DNA of 64,000 bases, from positions 15,236,499 through 15,300,498 of the forward strand of contig OZ020250.1 of assembly GCA_963971285.1 (NCBI GenBank). The letters are read 5' to 3'. A model generated the notes under the pieces. The model did not search any database. It was not told where the DNA came from and was given only the letters and a program-made list of their open reading frames with translations. Positions 1 through 11,000 of this stretch are shown piece by piece (position 1 is the stretch's first letter; each line of letters opens with the position of its first letter). Position numbers and translations under genes: made by a program. Source of the DNA: Astropecten irregularis (Eukaryota > Echinodermata > Asteroidea > Paxillosida > Astropectinidae).

Positions 1-39
1 TTGCGTGCGACTGCGCTGAAGACTTGACTTGAAGACCAG

Positions 40-647
40 GGGCGGATTGCAATAAAATAGTCTTAAATGGTGGGCTTAATATGCAGACTAAAGCTGACTT
101 TCTCTCTTAGCCGGTCTTGAGTAAGACAACAAAGTTAGCCCATTGCAATAAGTCAGTCTTTCATAGCACCTTGTGGAGTTAATGATTCACCCATGGTTAC
201 TGACAACTTTCCAGTCTGTGATGTGCATGTACACATAATTACACATGTTGCTGGACAGCTTTGAATCACAATGGAAAATTAAAATTGAAAAACCTCAATG
301 AAACCCTCGTTGGTATAACTCATTATTATCATAATTCACCACAGGATTCAGTCTGTCCCTCAGGAACCCCTCTGTCAGCCCAAGGCTATTCTGTTTAAAT
401 CTTCAACAACTAAGTAAAAATTGCCATTTTAGCAACAAAAACTTTTACAAAATGCAATCAAGTAAGTAAAATTCGAAACAAAGACAGTTTTAAGCCTGCT
501 CCAAGCAGGCTAACTCTTTTAAGACTGGCTAAGCAGTAAGACTGCTTCATTGCAACAGTCTAACTTATAGACCAACTAGGTATAAGCTTTTTAAGACCGG
601 CTAAGGCATATAGACAGCTTTAAGACCGCTTATTGCAATCCACCCCG
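40..647. repeat. Foldback element of about 608 bp
   Basis: Ends are inverted: GGGGCGGATTGCAATAA at the left and TTATTGCAATCCACCCC at the right. Related AAGACCGGCT/AGCCGGTCTT blocks lie further in. No coding sequence. Confidence 0.7.
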
Positions 648-687
648 GTTCTCATATTTCTCCCATTATGCAAATCATAATGTAGAC

Positions 688-1185
688 TTAAGGCCTTTTC
701 ACACAGTGCTAAAAAAACTCTCAACCATTGAGACATTTTCTCAGGGTTGCAAAATCTTACAAAACGGTTTATGCTGGCCGCTTTTGCGTCCTTTCACACG
801 GCAGGGTGTAACATTTCGCAAGCCTCCCTTGAGACCGAACGCGGGTAATCGATAAACTATGCATTTCATGAATGTAAAACGCTGCTAGTACCATCACGAC
901 GCTGAGGTTGCGCGTAAAGCACGCGGGCGTGCGCGCGGTAGGCAAAGGTAATGAAACACATAGAAAATACAAGCATGCGCAGTGCAAAGCATTTCGCAAG
1001 GGTCCCTTGAGAAATTTTGTCGTAGGTCTGGACCTCGGTCAAAATTTCTCAAGGATTCACCAGGGATGTCGGTCACTCTCAAGCATTGGTGTCCTTTCAC
1101 ACGAGTACACTTTTGTAAGATTTCGCAACCTGAGAGAATTTCTCAATGGTTGAGAGTTTTTTTGGCGTCGTGTGAAAAGGGCTTA
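688..1185. repeat. Foldback element of about 500 bp
   Basis: Left arm TTAAGGCCTTTTCACAC and AACTCTCAACCATTGAG are matched inverted on the right by CTCAATGGTTGAGAGTT and GTGTGAAAAGGGCTTA. A related fragment lies near 63.30 kb. The short ORFs inside are not genes. Confidence 0.7.
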
Positions 1186-1256
1186 GACTTAGTCCTTGAA
1201 CAAAACAAAGAAGGACGTCACTGGGCCCCCACGGCCGGATGTGCACTGAAATACCT

Positions 1257-1395
1257 GCAGCCGATTTCACGAAATGTTGCGTAACAATACGCAACGTACA
1301 AAAAGTCTCGTGAAACTGCCATAACTTGTGCAACCAAGGAAGGAAAATGTTCCGTAAGTTACGCAACAAAATGCTGCGTACGCAACATTTGAAGG
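1257..1395. repeat. Short foldback with GCCGATTTCACGAAA end
   Basis: Contains repeated and inverted TGTTGCGTA/TACGCAACA blocks. The end resembles the GCCGATTTCACGAA foldbacks at 2.51 and 39.79 kb. Confidence 0.4.
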
Positions 1396-1424
1396 CTGCT
1401 GGAATGCATGAACCTCGGTGCTGT

Positions 1425-1814
1425 TTAAAGGAAGTATCATACTTTGGTAGCATGCCGAAACAGAAATATTCACAGATATAGGGCCTATACCTAAATTATT
1501 TTCCTTCCTCCATGCTATAACTTACATGGTATAAAGATGGTGATGGTAGAAACATACCGTTAAAAGTATTCTGCCTGAAATGCTGTATTTAACCAGAACA
1601 GACCACAATTTTTGTTGGATCTTTTAATTAAAGATCAAGATAAAAGAGAAAAGATTTAAAAAATACTGTAGCCGTTTTTCATTGTTTTCTCAAAAAGTGG
1701 GCAACGTATGGGACTGAAATTTTCACAGATGACTGTTACTGTATCTTCCTTGATATTTGTGCCCATGAATCTGTATTTCTTTGACCAAAAAACAAAGTAT
1801 GATATTACCTTTAA
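1425..1814 (+). mobile_element. MITE family A
   Basis: Starts TTAAAGGAAGTATCATACTT and ends with the inverted copy TATTACCTTTAA. The centre carries the palindrome GATC(T)TTTAA/TTAAAGATC. Both ends abut TTAA, suggesting a TTAA target site. Non-coding. Confidence 0.8.
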
Positions 1815-1927
1815 GTTTAACCGATAATCAATGTTCCCTGAATTTGCTGGAAATGTTGCGCCGGTTTCACTTTTGCAAAGTTTGCATCATGTGTGTTCAT
1901 AACTTCATATACTGTATTGAGACTCAC

Positions 1928-2045
1928 CACGATCATGGAACTTGAGTTGAAGATCGTTCCCTTCATGGTTAATGAATGGGACTGACACCACTTTAGCTGT
2001 GTAACCTGGAACTTTCTCAGGAATTGTGGCCAATTTCTCACTGAC
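1928..2045 (-). CDS. Exon 9 of the unrecognised gene, last one in the window
   Basis: A 118-bp exon, phase 0 to 1, with acceptor TTTGTACAG and donor CGTG/GTGAGT. The correct frame reads VSEKLATIPEKVPGYTAKVV and on to LQLKFHDR, not the longer overlapping ORF in another frame. Because it ends in phase 1, at least one more exon must lie downstream, left of base 1. Confidence 0.6.
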
Positions 2046-5000
2046 CTGTACAAAGAAAGGTTAAATCAAAATGACATTTATTTGTACATACGATAAATAC
2101 AGTGGAATTAATTAAAGGGACTACCATACTTTGGTAGCCTACCAAAACAGACATCTTCACATATTTATACCTATAACTTTATAAGGTATAAATATGGCGA
2201 TAGAAGAAACATATAGGCCTATACCGTTAAAACTGTTTTGTCTGAAATGCTATATCTAGCCAGAAAAGACTAAAACCAATGGCCAAAAACAGTTTTGATC
2301 TCAGGGAAATAAAAACTTATGTGAATAGATTTGGAAATACTGCGCGTATTTGCAATTATAATCAAAAAGTGGGCACTGTGTGGAACTGGAAATTTCACAG
2401 ATGACTGCAACTGTATCTTTCTTGGTATTTCTGGCCATGAATCTGCGTTTTTTGGCAAAAACCAAGTATGAAGTTACCGTTATAAGATTTTAGTGCTTTG
2501 TCAAACCAGGTGCCGATTTCACGAATCACTAAGATTGATCTTAAGTGTGAATTAATCCCAATTTGCATTGTGACGTCACACTTTGCTTAGCAATTAAGAA
2601 GTTTAATCTTAGCACTTCGTGAAATCGTCTCTTGGTGATCTATATGCAGGCAGCGCATCGTTCATTACCTGTGCAGATATGTCCAAATCTTCACCAATCG
2701 TAATGTCTTGATCTTTCAGGTAGTCGCCGACGCTGTGCAACTTCAACGTCAACTTTTCTGATTTCTCCACTGGAATCTGATTCAGGATCAACAATAGATT
2801 ACAAAAAGTGTCAGTTTTAAAGTTCTGCCAAATTATTGTAAAATGGTCCTGTTCTGCTGATCATAATTGGTCCCGTATTCATCAATGAAAATAAAATAAA
2901 TACAATTAATTAACTGCTGCAAAACTGCTCATAAACCATATAATGAAAAGAGGGCCGGACGTTTCGATCCAGGCAGGATCTATCGTTTAGCTTGTTTTGA
3001 GGAAGATCCTGCTAGGATCAAAACGCCAGGCCCTCCTAAATCTAAGCAATAAACTTGAAAAGCGGAATAAAAACAAGCAGATTGCGTATTTTGACTCGGC
3101 GTGTTGAAGTTTGGTGAATCAGAAGAGTGCAAGTATGAATTCTTTTCTTATACTTGTCCTTCCTGTCTTACTATATAATTTCTTAAGAACAGAATCTTCT
3201 GTTTCCATAAGCACCAATATTGTACATTTATGTTAAGCACAGCCAGGCATGTAATCGGGCCAAATCCCGGTAAAATGGTATTTATGATCTCGTGTCTGGA
3301 CAACACAAGCAATCACTACGTGCATTCCCTCGTTTGTGTGGGTTCAGGAGACCATATAATTTTTTGTTATTGTTAAATAGCTTCATTCTTCAACATTATG
3401 ATAAATTATAATACATTATAATACATGTAGTTGATATGCTCAGGCCGATACCCAATGTAATTTAAATAACGTCGACCTGGCAAAGTTAAACTAGACACCT
3501 CTACTATCATCGTAACTATGCTTTGGGGTCAGCACAACCACCGAGCCTTTGGTTGATAACAATAGAGAGGTTTCGCAAGCGAACGGATACGGTTACCGCG
3601 CCGGATACGTCACCAGTATGTGTGTACTTATGACGTCATAGTTGTTCCGCTATCCGCTATACGTCTTCGTGGAACGGATATCTTGCTCGATACGCGTAAG
3701 TGTTAAACGCGTACCGAATATCACTATTTTCGTAATTCTCGCTTCATTTTGTGTCGTGTGCATGATAAAACTAAAACGAAAGGATTTTCTGGACACGAAT
3801 ATGTCATTTTCGTGCATTTCAAAACTTAATTCAAAACAAAATTAGCCTCAAAGCCAGGAACAAAAGTGGTTCTCCGTTGTCGGTCGAGCGAAACATCGGA
3901 TCGGTTGTTGACATTTACGGATAGCTAAACGTACGCGTATGCGTATCCGTTCGCATGCGAAACCTCCCTACTACATTAAGAATACTAGCTTCAACGTTTA
4001 GTCTAATTACAAGGTGAACTTCACCCTCTTACAATTAAGCAGTTTTAAGAGTTCATTAATTACTTGTGGTCACCTTTTACCATTTTGAGGGGGCCTTTCA
4101 CCATGGGCGTAGATCCCGGGGGGCTAGGGGGGTTGCAACCCCCCCCCCCCCCAGGTTTTCACTTTTTATATATATAAAAAATGATTTTGTGCACAAACGT
4201 ATATGGAAGTACGACCCAGCTACACGATCAACCCCCCAGGTCTGAGGACGTGTCTACACTACTGCCTTTCACCATAAGTTGAAAAATGGCCACCTTTTAT
4301 GAATTTTACACCTTCAAGTTATCAATTGCGTAGTATCATACTTTGGTAAGAGACCAAAACAGAAATGTTCACAGGTTTACATATAACTTTCAGGGTATGA
4401 AGATGATGCTAGTAGAAACCTTCCGTTAAAATGTTTCCGCCTGAAATGGTGTATTTATCCAGAAATTAGTAAAACAACGACCGAAAATCTCTTTGATCTT
4501 TTTAAAGATCAAAAATAAAAGAGAAAAGACTTAAGAAATACTGGTGGCCGTTTTTCACGATTTTCTCAAAAAGTAGGCACCGTATGGGAGTGAAATTTTC
4601 ACAGATGACTGTGACTGTATCTTCCTTGATATTTTTGCCCATGAATTTGTACTTCTTTGACAAAAACCAAAGCATGATACTACCTTTAATGACAGACGGC
4701 ATTACTAATAAACCTTGTAATGCGAGTACAGGTGAGAACAGACTGTGCAGTGTAGTTGCCAAGTACGATATGCAGGGCGAAAACCTCGTGAAAACCTTCG
4801 CGGGAAAAACACAAGGAAAAACTCCCATCCGGCTCCACTATTATTGGCAACCAAGTTTATAACTCCGTACTAGGCTATAGACATGTTTATAAGTTGGATA
4901 AAACGCCATGCTATAATACTGACATGTGCGGATAGGTATACACGGTTAAGGTGGTGGCGAGAAAACTTAGGCATGTTAATTCGTGTGTATAGCTAACGGT

Positions 5001-8000
5001 AGCCAAGAATGAAATGTGGTTGAGTACCGTGCATTTCTTCACCACCTATCTCTAGTGCTTTGACTGTTCTTCGTTATGGTAAAAGGACTGAAGACCCAAC
5101 ACAAAGAGAGCGCGCTCTCGACTATGCGATTATGTAAGCTTTCTCTATGACACCATATAATTTATTCACCTACCCAGGCTTAATAAAATTCAAACCTGGG
5201 GCCAAATTCATACAGCTGCTTAAGCACCAACATTTTTTTAAGCATCAAAAACCTTGGTAAATAAAATCAGTATGCCAGCCAAACCTCATTGTGAATGTTA
5301 TGCTCAGCAAACAATGGCCGAATACAAGTCAAAAGCAGTAAAAATCACATGAAAATTTGGTCGGCAAACCTGTTTGATCAAGGAAGACCTTTCATGCTTA
5401 TGCAATTTTTTCGCTTAAGCAGCTCTATGAAATTGGCCCAGAGCTTTACGTTTTCGCGAGGCTTCTCCCTGCAAACAAGAGAGACACGCTTTCCATGTCC
5501 ATGGGTCATTTTTTTAATTCTGCACATGGAGTTTTGGTTGGCATACTGATTTTATTTACCAAGATTTTTGGTGCTTAAGCAAATTTTAGTGCTTAAACAG
5601 CTCTATGAAATTGGCCGCAACTCTACATTTTTAAGCATGGATCACTGAAACTCATACGGATAGGCAATTAGGGCTTACCTTGATGGACATGTCACTTGCA
5701 AAGCCTGGATGGGTCTCAATATGAGTGCTGTACAGATATCCATCATAGCTATTGTCCATCATGTTGTAAAGGTTATCCTCAGAGCTTATCAGAGAGTCAA
5801 ACTTTCTCAGGCACTGCAAACCTGCAATGACCATGCACCATCATTATTTAAACCAGATATTGTTTTTGCTTGGAGTTTAGAAAGGGCCTGACGTTTCGAT
5901 CCTAGCAAGACCTTTATCAAAGGCTAAATGACAAGAGGAATTGCAAGTAAAGAATGAATGAGAGGATAGGGACAGAGTGACCAGGGAAACATGAAAATCA
6001 AGAGGGGATAAAGGTGTAGAGGGTAGAGGGTAGGTGAGATCAAAGGTTGATAGGGGTAGGTAATGATAGAGGTAGGAGTCCACTGGGCCGGCGCCAGTTG
6101 GTGCCAGTTCGCGCCAATGCAATTTGCTGTGGCGCCTAGTGTCGCCAATAAGGTGCCTAGTGGCGTGCAGTGGCTCAAACTGCCTCCCAATGGGAGACTT
6201 TTGAGAACCGGTTTTCAAGTCAAGAGCGCACGCGCACGCACAACAGCGCAGGCGCAAAACAACACGCGCATGCTCACAATAGCGAGCGCGTGCGCTGTTG
6301 ACTTGATGACCGGTTCTCAAAAGTCTCCCATTGGCTCGTGGTGGCCCGTAACGGCGCCAAAAAATGAATTTGGTGGCAAGAAAATTTCAAAATGTTTGAA
6401 ATTTTCGTCGCGCCACTTGCATCGAGCAGCCAGAGCGAAGTATCCACCAAGTGGCACCAAATGGCGCAAACAATCCGCCTATTGGAATCTACTGGAATGT
6501 AATGGCGCGCCCCAAGTTGCGCCACTCACTACGCGCCAATCACATAATCTTTGGCGCGAACTGGCACCAACTGGCGCCGGCCCAGTGGACTCCTAGCATA
6601 AGATCATGAAGGAAGGAAGGACTGTTGGGGCAGGGGGGTAGGCAAGATCAAAGGTGGAAGGGATAGGCCTAGGCAACATCAAAGGTGGACACTAACGAAG
6701 GGTGGAGATTTAAGCTGGTTGTAAGGAACAGGGATGAAAAGGTTATACAGATTTTTTTTAATAAAACGCCACCACTACATTGTCACAAGGAGCCTTAACA
6801 GAAAGTTAACACAGGTAGGTTGCATATCACAACAAAAGAATATCTGTAATTAATTTCATTTCACAATGACTTATTTCTCTATTAACCTTCTTAAATGTCA
6901 TACGGTGTCTTTAATGGGGAACATAAACGGGAGCAATCAAGGCCAACAAGTCAGATTTTGTTGACTTCATGCCCCACGTACAAGTTCAAGGAATTTTGTG
7001 AAATAAGTTTGTCTGTGGAAGTGTTGGACAATAGCGAATCAAACGGTAGAGATTATACAAGTATCCCGTAAAGGTAAACTTGTTTGTGACAATCTCATTT
7101 GAACTTTGATGTTGGGAGCCTTTAATAAACAGTGATCCCTTTTTTGCAGCTCTGTGAAGTATCTTGGTTTTCTTGGTTTTCATGTTACAACATGCAGTAA
7201 AATATGTCAGTTATAAACACTATTTGCTGTCAAGGATTGTATTTTGTATATGACTTTGGCCACCACCCTTGTTGTCAGACTATTCAACGCTGGCATTCTG
7301 CTGACCCATCCCATCGAAGGCTGTGAAATGTTGCCAAGTTTCAAGTATACATAAAATAACCTGGAATGTAAGCATCAAATACTGCACCATTAGAAAGCTC
7401 CTTATGCAACTCATTCCAGTGGTAATACCAGGTACTCATTCTGTGCATACAAATCATCTGATGATATCAAGTTAAAGATACTAGCTGCTAGGGGATGCGG
7501 TAAACATAGTGCAAGTAATACTGGCAATTGGTCTAATACCTCAACATACAGTCCTGAATTTGTTCAGTTAAATCCACTGTGCCCATTGTCAATGTAAAGT
7601 TATGGAGGATATCAAAACATACAACACTATAGGCAATGTTTCAAACTTACCATCTGCTTCGTCTGCTGTCTCATATGTTGCCTCTGTTCCTGAGAAGACT
7701 ACTTGGTTCAGAGCCTCGTATGTTGGACCTCCGAGATTGACGGCATATAAAACACCTTGGGGTTGGTTGATGATGCGATATGGAGAGCCTGTCAATTCAA
7801 CTCTCACTGGCCGATTATCTGAGTACCCAAAACACAAAGAACAAACATGTTTAATTATGATAAGAGGACATTCACAAGTGCATTATCACAGTCCAACATC
7901 AAGCTGGCCTCCACTCAAATGTCTAACGTGTGAGATCTTTAACTGCAATTATTATGATCACTCACCAATATCAGTGGTCAGTCCAAACACCTGAAGCAGT

Positions 8001-11000
8001 TTCAATCCCAGGCCATGCTCCTCACTGCTCAGCTGCCTCTTGAATCCCAGCCTGCCGTCAGGCTGTTCCAACAGCTTCACAGGCTCCACTAGCTCAATGG
8101 TCGACCCATTCAGCATGATCTGCACCTGCGACATCCTGGAAACCCAGCCAGTGATGACTGTGCTGTCGAGGTACACCGCGCCCCGGTACGTGCTCTCCGA
8201 GCCCGTGGCCAAGCAGGTACTCTGGGAGAACCTGAGCTGTGGATCGGGGACGTCCTCTGGAATGGTCGACAGGAAGCAGTAGCGACATGGCTTGCTAGGG
8301 CCGACAATCAACAGCTGGTCATCATCTTGGCTGATGGTCCAAGCATCGGCTTGACCATTTGCTGAACCCGAACTTCCAGAGACAAAAGAACTTTTAATGC
8401 CACTGCTCTGTATGTTGACCATGTAGAGAGCAGATGTGGTCAAGTCATCATTCCCTGCACTGCTGGAGCACATGATCAGGACACAGTGACCTTCATAATT
8501 GGAGAGGCTCTTGGCAAGAACCGTCGGCTCTGATCCACAAAATGTCTGGCTGTGGGTGACTTTCCCAGCTACTTCTGCCTTGGCATGATTACTATCCGAG
8601 AGCCAGATACCGTAGTGACTCTTCGAAGGGCCCGTAATTGTCAGAGTCCCTTCTGAACACGAAAACTTCCACAAATCATCGACTAACTTGTTGGTAATAG
8701 ACCGTGCCACAAGCTGGTCAGGATTGTATCCAACAGCAACGAAATAGGCATTGGAGCTTTCCTCCCCAGGGGCACTGCACAGGACAAGCATAGCCCTCCC
8801 ATACTGGCCAGGGTCTGACGCAGGGATCTCTGTCGCAAAGGTTGCTCTGCCACTACCATCTTCTGCTTCCGGACCGGAGTAGACTGCCATAACACCACAG
8901 TGGCCCATCTGAGGTATGTTGGAGACTATGATGGCCTTCGAGAGTCCGTACCTCACACACGGGGACATGCATCCATCTGGGTCGGTGTGGTACCGTATAT
9001 ACCGGTACAACGAGTGGTCTCCAGCTTTACCTAGGGAGATGCATTCATAGTGGTTACCGCTGAATCCACAGCGGATCAGAGACAACTCGTTGGTGAAGGT
9101 TAGGTAGTTCAGATCATACACACTTGTGACCAACATGAGGGCCGTGCCTCCACCATATCCAGCATTAACGTTGAAGTCTGTCTTGATGAAAGCAGGGATG
9201 GGGAACTTGCAGGAAGCTGTGCTGGTCATGCAAGCAAAATTGGCTGTAAAGGGAATCGAAAAAAGGCCAGTGTCATACCGGTTGTTAAATAACAGTATCT
9301 TACCATTCCTAAGGGATGGGTTTTTAAACTGTGCTGATAATCCCCCTTATTTAGGTTGACAGAGCTCAGTTTCTTCAGAGAAAAACACCTAATGTGTCTA
9401 TTTCTCATTATGATGATATGACCAGGGGCCATTTTCACGGCCCTGCTAAGCACACAAATCTGCTAACCATGAAATGGTGGTTTGTTTTATATTGAGCAAG
9501 ACATTTTGTGCTAAGCAATTGTGTGTGCTTAGCAGCGCCATGAAATTGGCCCCTGTATATGTGGCACTGCATGAGCCACAAACTATAAAGCACCTCTTCA
9601 ATATACTGTAACAGTATCCTTCATTGGAGCAACGTGCAAAGCTGAGGACTTTGCAGAGTACAATGATGTTGCTAGGAGCTGTGTCCAGGGGCCAATTTCA
9701 TAGAGCTGCTTAGCACAAAAAATCGCTAAGCATGACATTTCTCTCTTAGTAAAAATAGGATAAACAACCAAATTTCCGTGTGTTGTGTATCACTTGTAAT
9801 TGCTCTTTGGCTGTAAGTTGTTCGCTGACTATGAATATCAAATGGAATTTTCAATGTTGGTTTGTTTTATTGGGCAAGCTATTTTTGCGCTAAGCAATTT
9901 GTTTGTGCTAAGCAGCTCTATGAAATTGGTCCCTGTCTTGGCTGAAACACAACATGTAATGTGTGTGTGGACATGGTTAGATGATGATAAGAAGAAGAAG
10001 GTATGAAATCTGTTGAATTTGTTGAATGATACTGACTAACTTTACCATGGACTTTTGTCAATAACTGACTGGACATTGTGTATACATATCCTACCTCTCT
10101 TGTTATTCTCTGGTAGTGACGGTAATTGCAGATCAACCTTTTCCAGTTCCTCAGGTTTGGCTGTTTGAAAATATCACAAGAAATCATAAAGGAAACTGAC
10201 CGTAAACTGAATTTATCAAAAGGCTAAAAGAGGGAACTGACCCAACTTATCATAAAATAACAGAACAATATAATCATCAAATAACCACAAGGGAAACTGA
10301 CTGAATTTGTTTAAAGTCATTGAAAGGTGAACAAAGAAAAATTGACTGGAGCGGGATTCGAACCGGCGACCTCCTGAATATACAGGCCCTCTACCAATTG
10401 AGCTACCCAGCCCTACGTTGGTGGTTTCCCTAAATAGTCAATTATTTGTGTTTGTTTGACAGTCAGAAGCCAATGAACCACGCACATACGGCTATATCCC
10501 AAGGATCATTTTATCAATACTCGCAGCGATGCTACAACCTGAGAACGGTACATGCCGAGGGATCACTCAAAGAGGATACGGCTTTTTAACATCAAATAAA
10601 TTCAAAAATTGTGTTTGCTTTCAGTATTTTATTTTTTTCTCAGCAGAAAGCATTTCAGTTCTTTCCTCCACTGCAAGTTGTCAACTATTTAACTGGGTTA
10701 TAGAGAACACCCATAAACTAAACTATACTACTGAAATTTACCAATATCACTCAAACCTTATAGGCCTTAAAAATCAAAGTTCTGAACAAGATTTTGACAA
10801 TAAAGCAAAATGCAGAAAAGCGTTGAGTGGGATTTGCCAAATTGAGATTTACTTCAGGAGAGTGAGCTTGAACGCCTGACTCTTCCTAGCTCCACGGTTG
10901 GGAGGAAGGTAGCTCGCCTGGATATTCCAAGATCTCTGGGGTTACAAAGTACAAACTCACCCCGGTGACCCTCAGTGTGGATTATTGTTTAGAGTTTCCT

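Noticed and set aside
1817..2053. 78-codon minus ORF starting MYRSVRNW
   Set aside because: The acceptor and donor here (2045-1928) fix a different frame that joins exon 8 in phase 0.
6063..6596. 177-codon ORF (and a 147-codon ORF on the other strand)
   Set aside because: It spans a nested foldback; symmetry of the arms explains the open frames, and the translation is low complexity.
7140..7183. Possible extra exon of the minus-strand gene (LQKRDHCLLKAPNIK)
   Set aside because: No convincing donor, and the exon at 7361 already joins 5821 in frame.
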